DNA of 64,000 bases from Maratus speciosus (taxonomy: Eukaryota > Arthropoda > Arachnida > Araneae > Salticidae). The stretch's first letter is position 1; every line of letters starts with the position of its first letter. This document shows, piece by piece, positions 22,002 to 30,640 of this stretch. A model generated the notes under the pieces. The model worked only from the letters and a program-made list of their open reading frames with translations, was not told the DNA's origin and did no database searches. Location of the stretch: NCBI GenBank assembly GCA_963932465.1, contig OZ010795.1, positions 518,325,451 through 518,389,450 of the forward strand. The letters are read 5' to 3'. The position numbers and the translations under genes were made by a program.

Positions 22002-22082
22002 TTTTTCCGCTCAGTTGGAAATATTCAATTCATATGATAACTTTACCAATCACTTTGATGGTGTTAAAATAATAGTGTATTA
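22002..22082 (+). repeat. Conserved tail following the tRNA-Thr-like sequence
   Basis: CGCTCAGTTGGAAATATTC and the following ~70 bp match 20508-20580 almost base for base. The tRNA and its tail were therefore copied as one unit, as in a SINE or a local duplication. Confidence 0.75.
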
Positions 22083-22347
22083 TTTCTTGCCAATATGGTC
22101 ATTTCACTCTTTTTATATGTTTCAACTATTGCGAGCCCAAATGATTCAATAAAATTAGTAAAATGTATTTTTTTCAAATTATGCTCTTCTGCAGGTCATA
22201 GACGACCCCTTAAATCATCATTTTGAAGTTTTTAAATCATAATTCGTAAGACAAATTTGAAATTGAGAATTTGCATAAAGAGGACATAATAAATATAAAT
22301 CTATCAAAAAAAAAAAAAAAATGTAGGTATGGTGAAAATATATATTT
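22083..22347. other. Unannotated spacer
   Basis: AT-rich flank of the Gypsy element. Nothing was recognised. Confidence 0.5.
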
Positions 22348-22352
22348 GTGTT
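22348..22352. repeat. Target-site duplication GTGTT, left copy
   Basis: Precedes the 5' LTR and is repeated after the 3' LTR. Confidence 0.95.
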
Positions 22353-24021
22353 TGTTGGCATGATTTCAACATTTTGGATATTTAGAACTATTTTTTTGAA
22401 GGAAAAAGATATATATATATATGAATAAGTTTACTGTCGATATCATCTATGTATATATTTATCTAAGTGATTATTTTATCTAATTGATTAATTTTTTAAT
22501 TCAAGTTTTTTTTTTCAATGTACAGTATTATTGTTTTTATGTATGCATTTATTAATACATTATTATTATTTTATTAAGGATGGGTACCAAGAGCATTAAG
22601 TATTTTCCCAGGCAAGTGTTTTGCTAAGGGGAAAGCTTAATTGCCAGTTACTATCTGTATGTATGATATTACGATGTAAAGTAAAGAATTGGACAGTTTT
22701 GGTACAAAAGAGGGACTTTTATGACCTCATGTTTTATGGGACAGCTGCAGGATCTTCGTGTGGGAGCCCGCGGTCTCGTGGGAAAGTGGGGTTTGAAATA
22801 TCGGATGTAGGAGGGTCGGAAGGCCCTGTGCATTCCGGGGACCCATTGACCACTGGCCGACATGAAGGCGGGTCCAGGCAGCGGCGAGTGGTTGGAGATT
22901 TTAATTATGCTGAATATGTTAATTCGCATCCACCACTCAGGGCCGCACATGCAAATTTTTAACAGAGAGAGATTTTCTTTTTCTCGAAAAAAAATACAGA
23001 TGTACAAAAAGAGTTCCAGAGTGCGGTGGTTATTTTTTTCAAGCCCTTTTTGGCTGATCTGCCCATGTTTACTTGCTCTGTCTATGACGAGCAATATAGT
23101 AGTGTTAATTTTTTTTTAAAAAATGATTTAAACATTTTTGCTTTTGGCCCAGACCTGGGTGGAATTTAGTGTAAATAAAACTAAAATTACGGAACACGAA
23201 TATGTGTGTTGTGGTTCTACAAACAAAAAAAAAGAACTTTTGGATATATATATATATACTGTCAAGTCTACAACTCTAAAAGGATCTTGTGACCCCAATG
23301 GGGAAAAAGGTACGATGTTATGGATGTTCTCTTTTCTATTGTGTACCGTTTTAATATCAAATGTTTTGAATTGGGAATAGGGTGCCCAGGAGAACTTGTC
23401 AACTTCAATTAATATCCAAATTAGTGTTTTTTTTTCATGAGTTATTATTTTGGATGGTAAAAGTATGAATTATTTAATTGTAACTTAATATAATTTGCCT
23501 GTGGTGTAAATAAATTATGTATTATTATTAATTCCCTTCTTTGTTATTATTTGTTAAAAGTCTTGCTAATTACTTATTTTACGTATTTAGAAATTACCTG
23601 ACTGCTTAATATTATTATTAGACCATATATGTAAAAGCCATAATTAAAATTATCTTGTAGGGTTGGTTTGTCTGAAAATTGGGGAGTTATATTTATTGGT
23701 TTTGATTTTATTATATATTTCCCTTCAAACCAATTGGCCATAGGTTAGTTATCTTCTAAACATTTCACAACGCATTGTCTTATTTATTCAAGATAACCTT
23801 TTAGGTAAATGACCGTAGGTTATCTATTAACTAACTAGGCTTTTACGATCACCAGGTTCTCTATAATTAGAGGCCCCTATAAGATAGATTTTCTTTTGGA
23901 TCAAGTAAGTTCGGAGAAAAGGGTGCGCCCAACACTCTTGTTAGCTTGTGCTAGGGAATTTATAGATAAATTAAGATATTCATTAACCTAATTTTTAATA
24001 GTTGTCTAGATCTTGCCAGCA
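22353..24021 (+). repeat. 5' LTR of the Gypsy element (1669 bp)
   Basis: TG...CA termini. A GC-rich island (about 22740-22920) stands out from the AT-rich remainder and carries a 113 aa ORF (22621-22962) without recognisable domains. A TATATATATA tract lies at about 23250 and an AATAAA at 23509-23514. Confidence 0.96.
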
Positions 24022-24039
24022 TGGGCTTCCCCGATACTT
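24022..24039 (+). promoter_or_regulatory. Primer-binding site
   Basis: TGGGCTTCCCCGATACTT begins directly after the LTR's final CA. It starts with TGG, complementary to a tRNA CCA end. The tRNA was not identified. Confidence 0.7.
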
Positions 24040-24586
24040 AGGTGGTACCGTGATCTCTTCCTTTGGGAACGTGAGGTTATTATTGTTTTATCTTAATTAT
24101 AATTACATTTTGGGTCAAATTAATTACATTAATAATTTTTTGTATACTTTAGGTATTAAAATTCTAAGGATATTTAGGTCTAAATTATTATGCAGATAAT
24201 TTCAATTTTTTCATCCTACATATTAAATTTTTTTTTGTTTTGTTCGAATGACAAAATTCTCCTGTGGACAAAACAAAGAGTGGCACAACTTTTATAACAA
24301 GGTTCAGTCATGACAAATGATAATATGAGAAAATATATTAATGAAAATTATATATTTACTTTGTATATATGTTTTTCTCAGGTTTAGGAGTTTGTTAAAT
24401 ATATCGAGTTGAATTATAATGAGTAATTGTATATTATACATGTGCATTAAGAAATAATAATAGAGGGGTATTATTATGATAAAAGAAAAAATAAATAAGA
24501 AAAAATAAATAAATAAAAGGAAAATAATAAAATTTTTCTATAATTTATCAGTGCAACTGATAGAAAAGGTAGAAATACATAGATGT

Positions 24587-24623
<37 letters not shown>

Positions 24624-24900
24624 TACAGTTATGTGTGGCTGAGATGGTGCACTTGAAGAAAGATTTATATACATTACATTAATTTTTCTTTTCCTCTATT
24701 CTTCGGAAGAATTTATTTTTTTTTTTGGAGTATGCGTTATATTTACTGTGATTAGTTCTCTTATTCCTAAGGGTTTTTCTTTGAATGCTGTGTTTATATT
24801 TCTTTACATTTTATATTTGATTTTTCATGGTATTTCATATTATTAATAATTTTTGCAATTGGAAATTTTACACCCAATTTATTTAAAATAATGTTAGCGC
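24040..24900 (+). other. Untranslated leader of the Gypsy element
   Basis: AT-rich with no ORF of note. It contains a run of A followed by (TA)n at about 24587-24626. It probably carries packaging signals; none is identified. Confidence 0.6.
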
Positions 24901-26244
24901 ATGGGAAATAAGTCTAAAATTAAAAAGCGTACCAGTTCGGAATTTAATAATTTCATTATTGAAGCGCGTACCCGTCTTGCACAGAGTAAGTTAAAAAATT
25001 CAACGAATAAAGTAAATATGTCTAAAACGGATACCGAAAAGGCGAATACGGATAATTTATTAAATGTGATTGCACCATATGATGGGAAGAAAGAATGTAA
25101 TATACATTATTTTATTCAGGAGTTCGATAGAGCTGCCGTCCAGACGAACTTTTCTAATGAAGTGAAATTAATAATTTTACGCTCAAAATTTGTCGGAACG
25201 GCACGTGAAAGGTTGCAAACGGATGTAGAACTAAATTCGGAAACCGATTATGCGAAATTTAAAGAAAAAGCGATCCAAACCTTTGACACAAAAAAAACAT
25301 TCGGTGAATCACATAATGATTTTTCAAAGATTCAACAAAAACCAGCGGAGAGTATGTCGGATTATATTGTGAGATTTAATCTGGTAGCTGCGAAATTTTT
25401 TGACATTTCGGGTCTTTCTAACAAGGCAGATGCGCGGAAATTATTTGATTTGATGAAATTACACCGATTCTTAGAATCTATCAAACCGGATATTGCTTTG
25501 GAAATAAGAAAGAGAGCGATTGATCAGTATAAGGAAGCAACCGAAATTGCCCTAACAGTGGAAGAGGCGTTTTTGTCGGTTAAGTTTGAGGAATTAAATG
25601 CGATAGGTACAAGTACAACAACTGAATTTTGCGAATCATTATTAAGAAAAAATGAAAAACAAGAAAAGGAATTAAATCAGTTGAGAGCTGAATTGGAAAA
25701 ATTAAAATGTAAGCCAACAGAAAAATGGCAAAATAATTCACGAAATAATACGAGGTATTGTAATATATGTAATTTAAGAAATCATGATACGGAAGAATGT
25801 CGTTATAATGTAAATAATAAAAGAGAGTATCGGAATAATGATTATCAACAGAATTTTCCAACACATGGACAAAATATGCAGGGATTTACAAGCTCTAATA
25901 ATGAGTCTCGGAATTTTCAGGGGTACGGAAGTGTAGGTAATTGGAATTTTCCTCCACCCCCTCTTCCTCCTTCATTGCCAATGGGTCAAAATTATCAGTA
26001 TAATTATGTCCCACAGGGACAGCCTTCAGGTTATGGTAATTATGGTGTGGGAAATATTCATCCTAATTATAACTATGGGCAGAATTTTCCGAATGGGCAG
26101 GGGTATCACCCACAAAATCAAGGTCAAATAAATCCCCAGGAAAATTATAGGAATGTGAATAATGCGAATCGGGATAATAGTACATCAAATAAAACAGAGG
26201 GACGTAAGATAACGGGAAATAAGCAACGTTCGGGAAACATATAA
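24901..26244 (+). CDS. gag: Gag polyprotein of the Ty3/Gypsy element (447 aa)
   Basis: It encodes the capsid/nucleocapsid precursor that forms the particle and binds element RNA. The N-terminal ~60 residues are basic. Residues ~60-235 show the helical retrotransposon-gag pattern, with a YDGKKE start and conserved F, W-like and L positions. A coiled-coil-like stretch follows (~238-272). A single CCHC zinc knuckle lies at residues 287-300 (C-x2-C-x4-H-x4-C). The last ~130 residues are rich in N, G, Q, Y and P, including a run of six prolines broken by leucine. It starts at the first ATG after an 880 bp leader. The stop at 26242-26244 lies 3 nt after a slippery heptamer, which links it to pol in the -1 frame. 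The frame is fully open. Confidence 0.93.
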   Translation: MGNKSKIKKRTSSEFNNFIIEARTRLAQSKLKNSTNKVNMSKTDTEKANTDNLLNVIAPYDGKKECNIHYFIQEFDRAAVQTNFSNEVKLIILRSKFVGTARERLQTDVELNSETDYAKFKEKAIQTFDTKKTFGESHNDFSKIQQKPAESMSDYIVRFNLVAAKFFDISGLSNKADARKLFDLMKLHRFLESIKPDIALEIRKRAIDQYKEATEIALTVEEAFLSVKFEELNAIGTSTTTEFCESLLRKNEKQEKELNQLRAELEKLKCKPTEKWQNNSRNNTRYCNICNLRNHDTEECRYNVNNKREYRNNDYQQNFPTHGQNMQGFTSSNNESRNFQGYGSVGNWNFPPPPLPPSLPMGQNYQYNYVPQGQPSGYGNYGVGNIHPNYNYGQNFPNGQGYHPQNQGQINPQENYRNVNNANRDNSTSNKTEGRKITGNKQRSGNI

Positions 26245-26295
26245 GGGGATCTGGGGATACTAAGAATGAGGAGCAGGAATCTGTCCTCAGATCCC
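26232..26295 (+). promoter_or_regulatory. -1 programmed ribosomal frameshift signal (gag to pol)
   Basis: The heptamer G-GGA-AAC sits in the exact X-XXY-YYZ phase of the gag frame at 26232-26238, 3 nt before the gag stop. After a 7 nt spacer, GGGATCTGGGGA (26246-26257) can pair with TCCTCAGATCCC (26284-26295): twelve pairs with one G-U and a 26 nt loop. A -1 slip enters the pol frame, which is open from 26223. The geometry matches well-studied retroviral gag-pro and gag-pol sites; function is inferred. Confidence 0.85.
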
Positions 26296-26333
26296 AAAAT
26301 ACGAAGGTTATAGCGAGTGTTAGTGATAAAGAA

Positions 26334-28757
26334 ATGGAAAGTGTACCAAATATTAATTTTGATATTAAAGGAATAAAAGTTTCAGCTCTTTTAGATACGG
26401 GCGGAGCAGTGTCTTTAATTTCAGCCAGTTTATTTGAAAAAATAAAAGAAAATAATGTAAAATTTAAATATTTGGGCCATAGGATTAGAATACAATCTTT
26501 TAGCGGTACATCAATTCCATTTACACATTGTATACAATTGTCATTTACATTACAGAATGCATTTACTTCTGGCACATTTTATGTAACAGAAAATAATTTT
26601 AAGGCATCTTATAATATGTTGTTGGGATATGATTATTTAAAAACAAATCAAATGGTGATTGACATAGAAAAAAAAATGTTGAAATTTAAAAAAGCGAAAA
26701 TTCCACTCAATCATAATGATAACAAATTACCAGTGCAGGACATAAATATTATAATTACTGAAGAAGTAGAAAATGTAGTTACTAAAAAGGAGAGTAAGAG
26801 AAACAAAATATGGGTAAAATCAGTGCACAAAATTTATATTGCGGCAGGGCAAGAAAAAATCGCTACTTTACTATGTCCTGATTTTATAGAAGAAAACAGT
26901 ATGGTACTTTTTGAGCCAGATATTCATAATTTGGGCATTAAATGTTATAACTCGGTACACGAAATATCTCAGAACAGAATTATTAATGTAATAATTAAGA
27001 ATATTTCGGATAAGAAAATTATTCTACAGAAGGGTACAAAATTTGGGAATTTAATTTTAGACATGGATTTTGGAACGGATGAAGTGCCTGAAAATATTAT
27101 AGACGGTAAGGTACATGAGATTAATACTTTAAGTATTGAGGAAGTTCGTAAATTGAGGGAAACAGAAATTTCACCGGAAGATTTTGATCTTGCGCATCTT
27201 CCCAAAGAACTACAGGAAAAGATGGAGAACCTTTTGATGCAACATTTACATCCATTTTCGAAATCTTACAAATCGTTAGGTCAGACATCCTTAGTCACCC
27301 CCCAAATCAAATTGGCGCACAATCATGCTATACAGTCTAAACCTTATAAGATTCCTCATACAGTGCGAGAATATGCACAAGCAGAGATAAGAAAGTTGTT
27401 GGAGGCAAATATTATTGAGAAAAGCAAATCTTCGTACGCGTTTCCGGTATTATTTGTAAAAAAGAAGACTGCGGAGAACCAGGAGTTAAAATATCGTTTA
27501 GCTTGTGATTATAGATTACTAAATGCAATATTAGAAGGATATGCTTATCCGATACCTGATATTCGTGAATTGTTGCAGAAAATTAGCGAAAAAAAATATT
27601 ATACAGTCCTGGACCTCCACAGCGCATTTTTCCAAATAAATTTACAACCACAAGACAGGGAAAAGTTAGCATTTATAACGGAATTTGGCAAGTTTCAGCC
27701 AGTGAGAATGAATTTTGGCTTGAAGGTCAGTCCAACTACTTTCGCAGAATTAATGGACTTAGTTTTAGGCGACTTCAATAAAGAGGAAGTCAGATATTTT
27801 ATAGATGATGTCCTTATTGCGGCGAATTCGGTGGAAAGAATGCTAACTCTAATTGCAGAGGTCTTAAAAAAATTGATTGACAACAATTTAGCAATAGAGC
27901 CACGAAAGATGCAAATATGCAAACATGAAATTGAATTCTTAGGTTTTAGGGTTCATGAAAACGGTTATTCTCCTTCGAAAAAGAATATTGAAAAAATTCA
28001 AAAATTGGCAAGGCCTAAAAACAAAAAGGGTGTCAAATCTCTTTTAGGAATGGCCAATTACTTTAGATCGTTAATACATAAATATTCGGAAATTGTAGAT
28101 CCATTAGTTCAAATGACCAAAGAAAAAGTAAAATTTAATTGGAACGAAGAGGCGGAAAAAGCATTTTTGGCCATTCAAGAAGCTATTTTACATAATCCAA
28201 CTTTAAAAGCGCCAAATTTCAACAAGGAATTTTTTTTAATTACGGACGCATCTAAGACAGCACTTTCTGCAATCTTAGCACAGAAACAGGGAGAGGATTA
28301 TGTACCGATTGAATTTTACGGACGAAAATTAAAGGATTCTGAGAAAAAATATCCTAGTATAAAGTACGAATTACTAGCGATTCATGATGCTTGTGTTTAT
28401 TTTGAAAATTTTCTTTTGGGAAAAAAATTTACAATACTCACTGATTCTAAAGCTTTGACTGATCATCTTAAGTTAGAAAAACAGAGCGATATCATAGCAA
28501 GGTGGATAATGAGGTTAGGGAATTTTGATTTTGAGATAGGATTTATTCCTGGCGAAGAGAACCCGGCAGATTTCGTCTCAAGAAATATAAATAATATAAC
28601 GGCTTTAAATGAACTACAAAATGATTTATTTAAAGTTAATTCTAATCTTTCTGAAGAAAAGATAAGAGAGGCTCAAAATGATGATCCAAAACTTAAATTA
28701 ATTATTCAGAAATTGAAAATGGTAAACCAAATCGCCAGACTAAGAAATTTGAGTTAA
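26334..28757 (+). CDS. pol: Pol polyprotein, N-terminal part: protease, reverse transcriptase, RNase H (807 aa from the first ATG)
   Basis: It encodes the enzymes for Gag processing and cDNA synthesis. The protease motif LLDTGG has D at residue 21. The RT runs from ~335 to 530, with VLDLHSAFFQI and the catalytic box FIDD (aspartates 491-492; F-I-D-D is a common variant of YxDD). RNase H starts at TDAS (D638) and includes the TDSKAL and NPADFVSR motifs. The frame is open upstream to 26223, so translation more likely enters by the -1 frameshift than at this ATG. The frame stops at 28757 in the RNase H-integrase linker. The integrase continues in another frame, so a ~1 bp loss near 28710-28715 has split pol. 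Confidence 0.94.
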   Translation: MESVPNINFDIKGIKVSALLDTGGAVSLISASLFEKIKENNVKFKYLGHRIRIQSFSGTSIPFTHCIQLSFTLQNAFTSGTFYVTENNFKASYNMLLGYDYLKTNQMVIDIEKKMLKFKKAKIPLNHNDNKLPVQDINIIITEEVENVVTKKESKRNKIWVKSVHKIYIAAGQEKIATLLCPDFIEENSMVLFEPDIHNLGIKCYNSVHEISQNRIINVIIKNISDKKIILQKGTKFGNLILDMDFGTDEVPENIIDGKVHEINTLSIEEVRKLRETEISPEDFDLAHLPKELQEKMENLLMQHLHPFSKSYKSLGQTSLVTPQIKLAHNHAIQSKPYKIPHTVREYAQAEIRKLLEANIIEKSKSSYAFPVLFVKKKTAENQELKYRLACDYRLLNAILEGYAYPIPDIRELLQKISEKKYYTVLDLHSAFFQINLQPQDREKLAFITEFGKFQPVRMNFGLKVSPTTFAELMDLVLGDFNKEEVRYFIDDVLIAANSVERMLTLIAEVLKKLIDNNLAIEPRKMQICKHEIEFLGFRVHENGYSPSKKNIEKIQKLARPKNKKGVKSLLGMANYFRSLIHKYSEIVDPLVQMTKEKVKFNWNEEAEKAFLAIQEAILHNPTLKAPNFNKEFFLITDASKTALSAILAQKQGEDYVPIEFYGRKLKDSEKKYPSIKYELLAIHDACVYFENFLLGKKFTILTDSKALTDHLKLEKQSDIIARWIMRLGNFDFEIGFIPGEENPADFVSRNINNITALNELQNDLFKVNSNLSEEKIREAQNDDPKLKLIIQKLKMVNQIARLRNLS

Positions 28758-29107
28758 AGGACAACAAAGTACTAATATTGAAGCAACGGTATAAAGATAA
28801 ACCACTGCTGATAGCTCCTAATAAATTAATATTTGAAATAATTCAAGAAGCTCATAAGGCACATTTTGGTTTTCCCAAAACATATGAATTAGTGAAAACA
28901 AGATTTTACTGGTTTGGGATGTATAGGGATGTAAAAAATTATTGTGCAGCTTGCATACCTTGTAACAAAAATAAGCAGCATAAAATGATTAAGGTTCCCT
29001 TACAGAAAGTGGAGAAAGATCATATAATAGGCTCAGTGGTGCATACGGATATTGTGGGCAAACTACCACAGACCTTAAAAAAACACTTTTATCTTGACGA
29101 TCATTGA
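28697..29107 (+). pseudogene. pol: Pol, integrase N-terminal zinc-binding segment in a shifted frame
   Basis: The frame is open from 28697 and the listed stop is at 29107. It encodes the HHCC zinc-binding domain of integrase: H-x3-H in HKAHFG, then C-x2-C in CAACIPC. The first catalytic aspartate region, HTDIVG, follows. It is in a different frame from both the upstream RT-RNase H part and the downstream core. The second break falls in a run of seven A at 29077-29083. Both breaks could be real mutations or homopolymer sequencing errors. The LTRs are almost identical, so they arose at or after insertion if real. Confidence 0.85.
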
Positions 29108-29894
29108 CGTTGCGTCAAGATTTTTACAGGCAATACCATTGCGTAATGTAGAGACACAAACGATACTAAATGCACTCACAAATTACATTAGTACATTTGG
29201 CCTCTTTCGAGAATTAATTGTGGATAACGCGAAATATTTTCGGGGAACCCTTTTTAAAGAATTTATGACAGCAATGGGGGTGAACCTCCACTTTTGCTCT
29301 ACTTATAAACATTCCTCGAATGGAATTCTTGAAGTGACTCACAAAGAGTTAAAGTCTTCGATTAGTGCAATGGCAAGAACAACAACGGAATGGGATATAA
29401 GGTTGCCGTTCTTTATTCTGTCGCATAATACTTCGATGCACAGAGCTTTAGGATACCGTCCTGATAAGCTGTTTTTCGCTAGAGAAACGGCCAACCATTT
29501 TACAGCTCTAGAGGAGCCGGATATGTTATGTACACAACAGTTTGTTCAAAAACGCATTGCACATATGAAAGAAGTTTATAAAACTGCACTCGCAAACCAA
29601 GAACGAATGGCGAAAGAATATGTGGGCAAAGATTTTGAAAAAGTTGTGAAATTGGAAATTGGGGATCAAGTATACTTAAAAAATGTTGGACGCCCATTGG
29701 CGTTACATCCTAAGTTCGACGGTCCTTATGAAGTTGTAAAGGTCGCAAGACGCAATAATTATATTTTGAAACATATACTCGAACCTAATAAAAAAAAGAT
29801 TCAACGCCATATTACTCACATGTGGAAGCCAAGTGCTAAAATTAAATTACCTCAAACGAACGACAACGATGAGGAAAGTACGGAAGAAGTGTAA
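29079..29894 (+). CDS. pol: Pol, integrase core and C-terminal GPY-type domain
   Basis: The frame is open from 29079; the first possible start codon, a TTG, is at 29094. It carries the second catalytic aspartate in LIVDNAKYF and the glutamate in GILEVTH, exactly 35 residues apart, completing the D,D35E triad begun in the previous segment. The C-terminal part has a basic region and FDGPYEVVK, the GPY/F module of Ty3/Gypsy integrases, and then an acidic tail. No chromodomain is visible. Integrase inserts the cDNA with a 5 bp stagger, in agreement with the observed duplication. Separated from the rest of pol by frame breaks, it cannot be made from this copy without correction. Confidence 0.9.
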   Translation, partial: KNTFILTIIDVASRFLQAIPLRNVETQTILNALTNYISTFGLFRELIVDNAKYFRGTLFKEFMTAMGVNLHFCSTYKHSSNGILEVTHKELKSSISAMARTTTEWDIRLPFFILSHNTSMHRALGYRPDKLFFARETANHFTALEEPDMLCTQQFVQKRIAHMKEVYKTALANQERMAKEYVGKDFEKVVKLEIGDQVYLKNVGRPLALHPKFDGPYEVVKVARRNNYILKHILEPNKKKIQRHITHMWKPSAKIKLPQTNDNDEESTEEV

Positions 29895-29989
29895 AAATAT
29901 TTTAAATTTTCTTCATTTTTATGTTTTTTTAGAAGTAGAGGTTGATCTAAACTAAAGTATAACACACACACAAAAAAAAGACGGGCGGG

Positions 29990-30640
29990 AGCTGAATTGT
30001 TCTGGTGTATCTACTAGTGTGTATGTTTAGTGTATATAGTGTGTTTAGTAACATAATTCAAAGTTTACTTGTTATTTTTCTGTTTATGATGATAAATATG
30101 TCACCGAATTGTTCTTTTGTATCTACTAGTGTTTAAGTTTAATGTATATAGGATATTTAGTCAGATAATTCGAAATAGGTTTCTATTTTTTGTTCTTTAG
30201 GGTGATAAACAGGCCACCGAATTGTGCTTCTGTATCTACTAGTGTTTAAGTTTAATGTATATAGGATATTTAGTCAGATAATTCGAAATAGGTTTCTATT
30301 TTTTGTTCTTTAGGGTGATAAACAGGCCACCGAATTGTGCTTCTGTATCTACTAGTGTTTAAGTTAGTATATGTAGTGTAGTGATTCACATGGCCTAAGA
30401 GGTGCTTTATATTTTTGAGGTTTAGGGTTATAAACTTGTTATTGAATTGTTTTTATGTATCTACTAGCGTGTAAGTTTTAGTATATATAACATGGTAATT
30501 AATGTAGTTTAATATTGGCGATGGAGATAAACAGGTAGTTTAACGGCTTTTATGTATCTACTAGTGTGTAAGTTTTAATATATATAGTATATTAATCTAG
30601 GTAGTTTAACAGTTGCGAGGGTGATAAACATATCACTTAA
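29990..30640. repeat. Tandem repeat, ~110-114 bp unit, about six copies
   Basis: Units begin GAATTGTTCT or GAATTGTGCTTCTG and carry GTATCTACTAGTGT. The two central copies (from about 30219 and 30333) are almost identical over 114 bp. Outer copies are diverged and shorter. It lies just downstream of pol in the Gypsy element. Confidence 0.9.

Noticed and set aside
22621..22962. 113 aa ORF as a gene
   Set aside because: Present identically in both LTRs and without domains. Kept only as a curiosity of the GC-rich LTR block.
25580..25864. Minus-strand ORFs within gag and pol (also at 26063, 26969, 27695 and 29500)
   Set aside because: Composition-driven antisense frames with no protein features.
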